Part shown: positions 1-5,786 of the stretch, piece after piece
How positions within the stretch are numbered: the first letter of the stretch is position 1
Layout: every line of letters starts with the position of its first letter
From: a candidate division TA06 bacterium DG_78
Lineage (GTDB): Bacteria > Hydrothermota > Tepidihabitantia > SM23-42
Length of the DNA stretch: 7,004 nt
Assembly (NCBI GenBank): GCA_001303225.1
Contig: LJNI01000122.1
Span: forward strand, 1 to 7,004
Direction of reading: 5' to 3'
The notes under the pieces: model-generated
Seen by the model: only the letters and a program-made list of their open reading frames with translations
Database searches by the model: none
Told to the model about the DNA's origin: nothing
Made by a program: the position numbers and the translations under genes

Positions 1-609
1 GTCGTTTACTTCGATGATGTGACCGGCTTACGGGTAGGTGATCCGGTTATGATCTATGGACTCGAAAAGGGCAAGGTGAAATCGCTGCAAATCGATCAAG
101 GAAAGGTCATGACGCTTCTCGCCATCGATAAGAAGATCATGATTCCAGAAGATTCTGATATATCTATTCGCTCTGTGAGCCTCATGGGTGGTGATAGATA
201 TGTGAGAATCGTTCCAGGGAAAGCAACGACAGTAGCATCAGTATATCATGGTTACAACACAAATTTCGATCTTGAATCACTCGCCATACAATTCGATAGT
301 CTGCTTATAATGATTAAGGACATAGAGTTACCTGATTTTAATAAAATTGCTGCGGAATTCTCCCGTAAACTCGATAAGGTTACTCAACAACTTTCCGGTA
401 TGTTTGAAGGACCATCAGAAAAAATTGAAGATTTAATTGTACGACTCGACTCATTATCATTACAATTCAAGGGTGATGGAACAGTTGGCAAGTTACTGAA
501 ATCTGATGAACTCTATGAAGAAGTGAGGGAAACAAATCAAGCACTAAAAGAGCTTATCGTAGACATTAAAGAGAACCCTAAGAAGTACATAAATATAAAA
601 GTATTTTGA
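1..609 (+). CDS. MCE/MlaD-family lipid transporter substrate-binding protein (C-terminal part)
   Basis: The frame is open from base 1, so the true start and the expected N-terminal membrane anchor lie upstream; 202 codons are visible. Proteins of this family sit in the periplasm, anchored to the inner membrane, and carry lipids for an ABC transporter (Mla/Mce type). The opening residues contain the MCE signature: a GLRVGDPV segment near residue 10, then GLEKGKVKSLQID, then SLMGGDRYVRIVPG near residue 58, which corresponds to the family's GLLGxxYxxI motif. Residues about 85-190 are predicted helical and rich in charged and leucine residues, as in the helical tail of MCE proteins. The GDGTVGKLL segment and the ending NPKKYINIKVF fit the usual C-terminus, so this end looks intact. 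The ATPase and permease partners would be expected upstream, outside the window. The family call is firm; the transported substrate is unknown. Confidence 0.9.
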   Translation, partial: VVYFDDVTGLRVGDPVMIYGLEKGKVKSLQIDQGKVMTLLAIDKKIMIPEDSDISIRSVSLMGGDRYVRIVPGKATTVASVYHGYNTNFDLESLAIQFDSLLIMIKDIELPDFNKIAAEFSRKLDKVTQQLSGMFEGPSEKIEDLIVRLDSLSLQFKGDGTVGKLLKSDELYEEVRETNQALKELIVDIKENPKKYINIKVF

Positions 610-630
610 TGCTTATAATTTCGAAAATCC

Positions 631-720
631 GCCTCGTGTCTCTCTCGATGTTGAGTCTTCCCTCGATACTGAGTCTCGGGACGAAGTGCGAGACGAAACG
701 GAATGCTCGGCATGAGACAG
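631..720. repeat. GC-rich intergenic stretch with short direct and inverted repeats
   Basis: This lies in the 219-bp gap between the MCE gene and radA. By hand count it is 50/90 G+C (56%), while the last 60 bases of the adjoining gene are about 30%. It holds a tandem imperfect direct repeat of period 18 (644-661 and 662-679, 13/18 identical, both starting CTCGAT and containing TGAGTCT). It also holds a hairpin with arms GTCTCG (673-678) and CGAGAC (689-694), a small ATGC/GCAT hairpin around 703-713, and an outer TGTCTC (637-642) / GAGACA (714-719) pair. No T-tract follows, so it is not an intrinsic terminator. No open frame here resembles a protein. It may be a remnant of an interspersed palindromic repeat; that is inference. 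Confidence 0.5.
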
Positions 721-794
721 ATGCAAAATACGCTTAACGCTCCACGCATAATGCTTAAATAATCTTGACTTGTAGAAAAAAACGTAAAGCCTAA

Positions 795-828
795 AGCGTC
801 GGGCGTTTCAGCCGAACGAAGTGAGGAA
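795..828 (+). promoter_or_regulatory. radA translation-initiation region with tight Shine-Dalgarno and hairpin
   Basis: A GTGAGGA stretch (821-827) is the only Shine-Dalgarno-like sequence before radA. It leaves only one or two bases before the ATG at 829, far closer than the usual 5-9. Just upstream, TCGGGC (799-804) and GCCGA (811-815) can pair around a GTTTCA loop with one bulged G. A TTGACT at 765-770 resembles a -35 box, but no convincing -10 follows at the right distance, so I do not call a promoter. radA may be read from the MCE operon or from an unrecognised promoter. Confidence 0.35.
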
Positions 829-2169
829 ATGAAGACTAGATTTGTCTGCCAAAATTGTGGAACATCATCGCCAAAGTGGTTGGGAAAATGTCCTACCTGT
901 GGTGAATTTAATACAATGGTTGAAGAACTCGTTGAAAGAAAGAAATCTCGTGCGAGACCGAAATCAGTTACAGCCGTATCATTAGCAAAAATCCCGTTAA
1001 TGAAAGAAGGGCGTAAATCTGTTGGTATTGATGAATTAGATCGTGTCCTTGGTGGTGGTCTCGTAAAAGGTTCACTCATCCTGCTGGGCGGTGACCCAGG
1101 CATTGGAAAATCAACACTCATGTTGCAAATATCTGATCGCATTGCACGTTCACACGGCAACACGTTCTATGTAAGTGGTGAAGAATCCGCGTATCAAGTT
1201 CGTATCCGAGCAGAACGTTTGGGTACTGATGGCATAGATATTAACTTTCTTGCCGAAACAGAATTGGAAACAATTCTTTCCTGTGCTGCCGACCTCAAAC
1301 CTGCTCTTATGGTTATCGATTCAATCCAAACAATATACAAAGCACAATTATCATCGGCACCAGGCAGCGTTGCCCAAGTGAGAGAATGTGGTAGTGACCT
1401 CATGAAATTTGCTAAAGCCCACGGTATCACGACAGTCCTCATTGGTCATATAACTAAATTTGGCGTCATTGCCGGTCCAAAGACACTGGAGCATATTGTT
1501 GACACTGTTCTCTATTTTGAGGGTGAAAAAAATCAGCAGTACAGAATACTGAGAGCAATAAAGAATAGATTTGGTTCGACAAATGAGATTGGTGTTTTTG
1601 AAATGACCGAACACGGATTAAAGGAAGTTGTAAATCCTTCGAGTCTCTTTATATCTGCCACTGCAAGTGCTGGTTCTGCGGTAATTTCAATAATCGAAGG
1701 ATCACGGCCACTCCTCGTTGAGGTACAGGCATTGACAAGCCCAACGTTTTTTAACTACCCCCAGCGGGTAACAACCGGTATCGATTCGAAAAGACTCTCC
1801 ATGCTCCTTGCTGTCCTCGAACGGCGCGTTGGAATAAATGTTCATGGACTCGATTGTTTTGTCAATGCTGTAGGTGGCATAAAAGTTTTTGAACCATCGA
1901 GCGATTTAGGGATTATTCTTGCAATTGCATCCGCGATTAAAAATAGACCTATCGAAGAACATACCGTTATTGTCGGTGAGGTAGGATTGGCAGGAGAAGT
2001 GAGGCAGGTATACGGCATTGAATCGAGATTAAAGGAGGCAGAGAAAATGGGGTTTAAAAGGGCATTCATCCCAAGTAAAAATGCTCTACCCAACCATTGC
2101 AAGCTCGACATTATTGGCGTTGAAGAAGTTACAGAAGCAGTAAGAATCGCATTAAGTATACGCACATAG
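829..2169 (+). CDS. radA: DNA repair protein RadA (Sms)
   Basis: RadA is a cytoplasmic RecA-like ATPase that promotes branch migration and processing of recombination intermediates. At 446 aa it has the normal family length. Domains in order: a four-cysteine zinc finger (C7, C10, C21, C24, with the PKWLGKCP linker between the pairs); a RecA-like ATPase with Walker A GGDPGIGKST at 87-96 and Walker B MVID at 161-164; the RadA-specific KNRFG motif at 245-249; and a C-terminal Lon-protease-like domain from about residue 285, including the VGEVGLAGEVR segment. All key residues are present. The start is supported because the zinc finger begins at residue 7, as in other RadA proteins. The in-frame stop at 766 leaves no upstream ATG. 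It probably heads an operon with the PIN-TRAM gene 21 bp downstream. Confidence 0.98.
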   Translation: MKTRFVCQNCGTSSPKWLGKCPTCGEFNTMVEELVERKKSRARPKSVTAVSLAKIPLMKEGRKSVGIDELDRVLGGGLVKGSLILLGGDPGIGKSTLMLQISDRIARSHGNTFYVSGEESAYQVRIRAERLGTDGIDINFLAETELETILSCAADLKPALMVIDSIQTIYKAQLSSAPGSVAQVRECGSDLMKFAKAHGITTVLIGHITKFGVIAGPKTLEHIVDTVLYFEGEKNQQYRILRAIKNRFGSTNEIGVFEMTEHGLKEVVNPSSLFISATASAGSAVISIIEGSRPLLVEVQALTSPTFFNYPQRVTTGIDSKRLSMLLAVLERRVGINVHGLDCFVNAVGGIKVFEPSSDLGIILAIASAIKNRPIEEHTVIVGEVGLAGEVRQVYGIESRLKEAEKMGFKRAFIPSKNALPNHCKLDIIGVEEVTEAVRIALSIRT

Positions 2170-2180
2170 TAAATCGATAC

Positions 2181-2186
2181 AGGAGG
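2181..2186 (+). promoter_or_regulatory. Consensus Shine-Dalgarno of the PIN-TRAM gene
   Basis: A perfect AGGAGG lies four bases before the ATG at 2191. It fixes that start and shows that this organism uses Shine-Dalgarno initiation for at least some genes, which matters for judging the leaderless mutL start. Confidence 0.85.
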
Positions 2187-2190
2187 TTAT

Positions 2191-2796
2191 ATGTTGTTAT
2201 TCAAACGAGAAGATAGGTATGTGTTAGATTCGTCGAGTATCATTGATGGAAGAATAGTGCGTTTATTTGAGAAAAAATTCTTTGAGGGTAAAATAATTAT
2301 CCCTTTGTTAGTGAAAACAATTGTGAAAAAATTTGCCCAAGATACTGGTGACCGAGCAATTCAAATATTGAGAAAAAATGCAGCCATTGAATATGTAAAG
2401 AACAAAGGCAATGGCCTCGTTGAAGGAATTTGTGTGTTGCAAGTTGCTGACCAAAAAAAGGCAAAGGTCGTTACCGCATCAGATGAAGTGTGCCGACTCT
2501 CGAAATTCTATCCTCGGGTGAGAATTATTGACATCCGGGACCTCCATCGGATGCTCATGCCCATTTTTACACCTGACAAACTCATCGAGGTGCGTATATT
2601 GAAGCGTGGCCTGCACCCTCACGAAGGAATAGGTTATATCGAAGGTGTAAAAATTATTGTAGAGCATGGAGCGAAATTTATCAATAAGACAGTCACCGCA
2701 CGCGTCACGACGATGCTCTTAACAAAAACTGGAAACTTAGTGTTCTGCACGCTCGATCACAAAAATAACGATACATCAAGTCATGAAAAGAAATAA
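2191..2796 (+). CDS. PIN-TRAM domain protein, soluble YacL-like, possibly altered active site
   Basis: This 201-aa protein resembles the cytoplasmic half of YacL-type proteins: a PIN nuclease-fold domain (about residues 9-122) followed by a TRAM RNA-binding domain (about 128-190). The PIN start is YVLDSSSIIDGRI, with first acidic residue D13; D98 (TASDE) and D117 (IRDL) match later conserved positions. The TRAM part carries GLHPHEGIGYIEGVKIIVEHG, close to the YacL pattern. Two things are odd. YacL usually has N-terminal membrane helices and about 350-360 aa; here the protein starts directly at the PIN fold. Also, the glutamate expected soon after the IIP strand (family V-x-E-E-L) is replaced by VKTIVKK at 41-47, so nuclease activity is doubtful. 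It follows radA by 21 bp and overlaps the next gene. A radA-yacL neighbourhood is known in Firmicutes. The substrate is unknown. Confidence 0.85.
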   Translation: MLLFKREDRYVLDSSSIIDGRIVRLFEKKFFEGKIIIPLLVKTIVKKFAQDTGDRAIQILRKNAAIEYVKNKGNGLVEGICVLQVADQKKAKVVTASDEVCRLSKFYPRVRIIDIRDLHRMLMPIFTPDKLIEVRILKRGLHPHEGIGYIEGVKIIVEHGAKFINKTVTARVTTMLLTKTGNLVFCTLDHKNNDTSSHEKK

Positions 2797-3817
2797 ACAG
2801 CCCAGTAGATATCTCGATTCATTACTCGAAAGACTCACGCTAGCAAACGGCGTGGGCTATGCTGGTAATGTTAAGGATGTAGTCTTTAGAGAACTGCGTA
2901 AATTTCGGTTGAAATCAAAAATTGAGCGCGATGGCAGTGTCCACGCGGTCCTCGGTGGTGCAGGAAAAATGAGTGTCATGCTTGCTTGCCACATTGATGA
3001 GATAGGATTCATGGTCAGTTCTATAGATGACCAGGGTCGTATCTATTTTAGTGAAATTGGTGGTGCTGACGTACGAATACTACCTGGGCAAGAAGTCACC
3101 ATTTTAGCAAAGGACCCAGTAAAGGGATATATCGGTGCTAAACCACCCCATCTCGTTACAAAGAAAGAAGCTCATAAAGTCTTGTCAATCGAAAAATTAT
3201 TTATCGATGTAGGAATAGCACCTGCTACATTAAAAAAGATTGTCAAAATTGGTGATTGTATTTCGTTTACTGGAAGATACAAAAAATTGCAAGGAAATTT
3301 AAGGACAGCAAAATCGCTCGATAATCGAGCGAGTGTCGCCTGCGCTATTCTAGCATTAAAAAAATTGTCACGGCTGAAGCATTCTGCCACTGTTCACTTT
3401 ATTGCAACAAGCCAAGAGGAGTATACGGGTCTTGGCGCAACAATCCATTCGTATAAGCTGCCAATCAACTGTGCCATCGTTGTCGATGTGACGTTCGCCG
3501 AGCATCCAGATTTGAAAGATTATGAATATTTGCCACTCGATAAGGGTCCGGCAATTGGCCGTGGTGCGACAATTCCTGAAAAACTATTCCAATTGCTCGT
3601 CAAAATTGCAAAGCGAACGAAGATTGCCTATCAAGTCGAAGCACTCCCGACCTATACCGGAACTGATGCAGATGCGATTGCATTTAATCGAGAAGGTATC
3701 CCAACCTGTGTTATTAGTATTCCGCTACGGTACATGCATACACCAGTAGAAGTCGTGTCACTCAAAGATATTGAGAAGGCTGCCCAATTAGTTGTCAATT
3801 TTGTGAAAGAACTATAA
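2783..3817 (+). CDS. M42-family metallopeptidase (glutamyl aminopeptidase/FrvX type)
   Basis: M42 enzymes are cytoplasmic dinuclear-metal aminopeptidases that form large tetrahedral assemblies and trim peptides; some relatives were annotated as endoglucanases or as FrvX. At 344 aa the length is typical. All expected metal and catalytic residues are visible: H70 and D72 in the CHIDEIGF motif, bridging D180 in SLDNRASV, general base E212 and ligand E213 in TSQEEYTGLGA, D235 in VVDVTFAEHPD, and H319 in YMHTPVE. The insert between about residues 82 and 170 matches the PDZ-like dimerisation domain of the family. The start overlaps the end of the PIN-TRAM gene by 14 nt, with no good Shine-Dalgarno, which suggests translational coupling. 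It is the last gene of the radA unit and is followed by a strong terminator. Peptide specificity cannot be told from sequence. Confidence 0.93.
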   Translation: MKRNKQPSRYLDSLLERLTLANGVGYAGNVKDVVFRELRKFRLKSKIERDGSVHAVLGGAGKMSVMLACHIDEIGFMVSSIDDQGRIYFSEIGGADVRILPGQEVTILAKDPVKGYIGAKPPHLVTKKEAHKVLSIEKLFIDVGIAPATLKKIVKIGDCISFTGRYKKLQGNLRTAKSLDNRASVACAILALKKLSRLKHSATVHFIATSQEEYTGLGATIHSYKLPINCAIVVDVTFAEHPDLKDYEYLPLDKGPAIGRGATIPEKLFQLLVKIAKRTKIAYQVEALPTYTGTDADAIAFNREGIPTCVISIPLRYMHTPVEVVSLKDIEKAAQLVVNFVKEL

Positions 3818-3842
3818 CGTAAATTCGAAACCTTCTTTCTCT

Positions 3843-3872
3843 AAGGACAGTAGCGATACTGTCCTTTTTTTT
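3843..3872 (+). terminator. Intrinsic terminator of the radA/PIN-TRAM/M42 unit
   Basis: There is a perfect 10-bp stem, AAGGACAGTA (3843-3852) with TACTGTCCTT (3857-3866), closed by a GNRA-type GCGA tetraloop and running into eight T residues (3865-3872). It begins 25 bp after the M42 stop codon. This is one of the clearest features in the window and separates the operon from mutL. Confidence 0.95.
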
Positions 3873-3874
3873 GT

Positions 3875-3899
3875 GGTATTGGATTTTCAATCCTATACC
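3875..3899. repeat. Imperfect 11-bp inverted repeat
   Basis: GGTATTGGATT (3875-3885) and AATCCTATACC (3889-3899) pair over 10 of 11 positions around a TTC loop. It starts three bases after the T-tract of the preceding terminator and is not itself followed by a T-run on either strand. It could be a DNA-binding site or a 3'-end structure in read-through RNA; the function is unknown. Confidence 0.55.
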
Positions 3900-3901
3900 T
3901 C

Positions 3902-3934
3902 GATTACGGTGATAACAGATAGATTACAGTGATA
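3902..3934. repeat. Pair of 13-bp direct repeats spaced 20 bp
   Basis: GATTACGGTGATA (3902-3914) and GATTACAGTGATA (3922-3934) differ at one base and are offset by 20 bp, about two helical turns. They lie about 85-120 bp upstream of the predicted mutL transcription start, a plausible place for activator sites. Two copies are too few for a CRISPR array. The regulatory role is inferred. Confidence 0.55.
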
Positions 3935-3951
3935 GTCAAAGACCAAAAATC

Positions 3952-3981
3952 CTCTGAGCAATGTTCAGAAGCCTCTCAGAG
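3952..3981. repeat. Inverted repeat next to the mutL -35 box
   Basis: CTCTGAG (3952-3958) and CTCAGAG (3975-3981) form a perfect 7-bp inverted repeat. Inside it, TCTGA (3953-3957) can instead pair with TCAGA (3965-3969). It ends five bases before the -35 box, so it sits upstream of the predicted transcript and would act as DNA rather than as an RNA attenuator. It is a possible operator. Confidence 0.5.
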
Positions 3982-3986
3982 CTCGC

Positions 3987-4014
3987 TTGACTTTACGTCA
4001 ATCTTTTATACAAT
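3987..4014 (+). promoter_or_regulatory. mutL promoter with -35 inside a dyad
   Basis: The -35 TTGACT (3987-3992) and -10 TACAAT (4009-4014) each match the sigma-70 consensus at five of six bases, with a 16-bp spacer. Transcription would start near 4020-4022, on the mutL ATG itself. The -35 box is one arm of a TTGAC-N5-GTCAA palindrome (3987-4001), which a repressor could occupy and so block polymerase. Confidence 0.75.
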
Positions 4015-4019
4015 AGCTT

Positions 4020-5666
4020 ATGTCACGGATAAAGATTCTACCACCACATGTACGCGATAAAATTGCAGCCGGCGAAGTGATCGTTAGACCAGCGTCTGTT
4101 GTGAAAGAGTTAATTGAAAATTCGCTCGATGCACAGGCACAGAGAATCGAAATAGAAATCGAGGATGGTGGTAAACGAAAATGTCTTATTAATGATGATG
4201 GTGTCGGCATGAATAGAGAAGATGCACTCCTGGCACTCGAACGATACGGTACGAGTAAAATCGAGTCAGTCGATGATATCGAACACATCATAACCTACGG
4301 TTTCCGTGGTGAGGCACTTGCCAGTATTACACAGATAGCGCAATTTGAACTGGAAACTTCAGATGGTTCTCAGGGTACAAAAATTGAAGGTACAGCAGGC
4401 ACAATAAATGGAGTTAATGACTCCCAGAGACCTCGTGGTACGAAGATTAAAATTTCCAATATCTTTTTCAATTTACCAGCGCGGAGAAAATTTTTAAAGT
4501 CTGCAGAATGGGAACGCCGTCTCATTGTTGAACTCATAAAGACCTACGCAATGATCACACCTCATGTTACGTTCATACTTAATGATTCTGAACGGAGTAT
4601 TGTAAATTTGTTCGCCGTTGATTCAATGGAAAATAGGCTCAAAATGGTACTGCCAAAAAATATTGCTGATGCTTTGACATATGTTGAAAGGAATATGGGT
4701 TCAGTACAAATATCTGGTTTTTTCTCTCGCCCTGATTTTTTTGAACGACACCATTTTAATTATATCTATGTGAATTCTCGGCCTGTGAAGTACCCACGAA
4801 TATATCGAACAATCATTGGAGCATATCAAAATCCCAAAAACATGCCAGCATTTCTTGTCAATATACAGGTAGATCCTACATGTGTTGACGTCAATATTCA
4901 TCCAACAAAGAGTGAGGTAAAGTTCAAGGATGAACGGTATATACTCGACCTCCTCACGCAGATTATAAAAAAAGAGGTGTTCAGAACAACTGCAACGGTT
5001 TACTACGAAACAAAACAGAATGATTTGTCAACTCAACAAAAGCGTCCTGGCGCCACGTACCCTCCTGGTTCGTTTGTGCAGGAACATATTGTACCCTATA
5101 CGCAAGAAGAAACAAAGATGGATACAGGGGAATTCTGGCAGTTACACAATACCTATATTTTGGCACAGACAAAATCAGGATTGATCATCGTTGACCAACA
5201 TGTCGCACACGAGCGTATTATATATGAGTCGATAATGAAGGGTAAACAAGATGGCCAGCGACTCCTCTTTCCCATCACCCTCGAACTCACACCAGAAGAG
5301 TATCGAGCATATAAAAATACCAAACCGATACTGAAGCAATTCGGTGTGGAATTTAAGGAATTTTCCGCGCGCACAATCGTCATTGACAGTCTTCCTACAT
5401 ATACCCAGGTGAATCGCGAAGAAATTGTGGGACTGTTCAATGAAATTAATGGTTTGGGTAATTTAATGAAACAAAAGAGTGAACTTGCTAAAGTTCTCGC
5501 TTGCCGAAGCGCAATTAAGGCAGGACAGAAACTTTCACCAGGAGAAATGCAAGACCTCATAGATAAATTATTTGCCTGTGAGAACCCATATACCTGTCCA
5601 CATGGCAGACCAATCATTCTTAAATTCTCCCTCGAAGACCTCGGTGTAAGGTTTGGCAGAGAGTAA
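4020..5666 (+). CDS. mutL: DNA mismatch repair protein MutL with endonuclease motifs
   Basis: MutL links mismatch recognition by MutS to strand incision. The 548-aa protein has the GHKL ATPase half first: IAAGEVIVRPASVVKELIENSLDA with catalytic E30 and N34, DDGVGM at 59-64, YGTSKI at 76-81 and GFRGEAL at 94-100. The fold continues to about residue 330, followed by a short linker of about 45 residues. The C-terminal domain carries the metal-binding endonuclease signature DQHVAHERIIYE (392-403; the usual fourth residue is A), ACR at 494-496 and CPHGRP at 526-531, so it should nick DNA as in bacteria without MutH. A QxxLxP clamp-binding motif is seen at 413-418 (QRLLFP). The ATG is forced: the codon at 4014-4016 is an in-frame TAG, and the conserved N-terminus begins at residue 4. 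No Shine-Dalgarno precedes it. It is a single-gene unit with its own promoter and terminator. Confidence 0.98.
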   Translation: MSRIKILPPHVRDKIAAGEVIVRPASVVKELIENSLDAQAQRIEIEIEDGGKRKCLINDDGVGMNREDALLALERYGTSKIESVDDIEHIITYGFRGEALASITQIAQFELETSDGSQGTKIEGTAGTINGVNDSQRPRGTKIKISNIFFNLPARRKFLKSAEWERRLIVELIKTYAMITPHVTFILNDSERSIVNLFAVDSMENRLKMVLPKNIADALTYVERNMGSVQISGFFSRPDFFERHHFNYIYVNSRPVKYPRIYRTIIGAYQNPKNMPAFLVNIQVDPTCVDVNIHPTKSEVKFKDERYILDLLTQIIKKEVFRTTATVYYETKQNDLSTQQKRPGATYPPGSFVQEHIVPYTQEETKMDTGEFWQLHNTYILAQTKSGLIIVDQHVAHERIIYESIMKGKQDGQRLLFPITLELTPEEYRAYKNTKPILKQFGVEFKEFSARTIVIDSLPTYTQVNREEIVGLFNEINGLGNLMKQKSELAKVLACRSAIKAGQKLSPGEMQDLIDKLFACENPYTCPHGRPIILKFSLEDLGVRFGRE

Positions 5667-5688
5667 TCACTGTTGTTCGTAGCTCCAT

Positions 5689-5715
5689 ATACCGGCATTT
5701 TCTGTCGGTATTTTT
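5689..5715 (+). terminator. Intrinsic terminator of mutL
   Basis: ATACCGGCA (5689-5697) pairs with TGTCGGTAT (5703-5711) over 9 bp, including one G-U wobble, around a TTTTC loop. The T-run 5711-5715 and a further T-rich stretch to 5722 follow. It lies 22 bp after the mutL stop and upstream of the kinase promoter. Confidence 0.85.
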
Positions 5716-5741
5716 ATTTTTTATAATTTCTTTATGGATTG

Positions 5742-5770
5742 TTGACAAAAGATAGTAAGGTACATATAAT
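5742..5770 (+). promoter_or_regulatory. Perfect-consensus sigma-70 promoter of the kinase gene
   Basis: TTGACA (5742-5747), a 17-bp spacer and TATAAT (5765-5770) match the housekeeping consensus at all twelve bases with optimal spacing. Transcription should begin near 5776-5777, leaving a leader of about ten bases before the ATG at 5787. No obvious operator palindrome overlaps it, which suggests strong, largely unregulated transcription. Confidence 0.9.
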
Positions 5771-5775
5771 TTTCT

Positions 5776-5781
5776 AGGAAA
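5776..5781 (+). promoter_or_regulatory. Shine-Dalgarno of the kinase gene at the transcript 5' end
   Basis: AGGAAA (5776-5781), with core AGGA at 5776-5779, lies seven bases before the ATG at 5787. This favours that start over the in-frame ATG three codons later. It coincides with the predicted transcription start, so the site would be at the extreme 5' end of the mRNA. Confidence 0.6.
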
Positions 5782-5786
5782 TATTT

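Noticed and set aside
673..694. Terminator for the MCE gene
   Set aside because: The hairpin has only six base pairs, a ten-base loop and no T-tract after it.
765..795. radA promoter starting from TTGACT at 765-770
   Set aside because: No -10 match of acceptable quality lies 16-18 bp downstream; CGTAAA and CCTAAA are weak and badly spaced.
537..1163. 208-residue open frame on the minus strand across the MCE end, the gap and the radA start
   Set aside because: Most of it is antisense to the radA zinc finger and ATPase start, its translation resembles no protein family, and it crosses the repeat region. It is a shadow of the radA frame.
1194..2165. Several minus-strand open frames inside radA
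   Set aside because: All lie opposite conserved RadA sequence and carry no family features; they are codon-bias shadows.
3522..3749. 75-residue open frame in another + frame inside the M42 gene
   Set aside because: It lies over the metal-site region of a clearly conserved peptidase and has no plausible ribosome site or motif.
3902..3934. Possible CRISPR repeat
   Set aside because: There are only two 13-bp copies with a 7-bp gap, which is far too short and too few for an array.
5153..5698. 181-residue open frame on the minus strand under the mutL C-terminal domain
   Set aside because: It is antisense to well-conserved MutL endonuclease motifs and starts inside the mutL terminator hairpin. 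There are no recognisable motifs or ribosome site.
5722..5727. A second TATAAT-like -10 in the T-rich tail after mutL
   Set aside because: It lies inside the T-rich terminator tail, has no suitable -35, and is upstream of the perfect promoter that better explains the kinase transcript.
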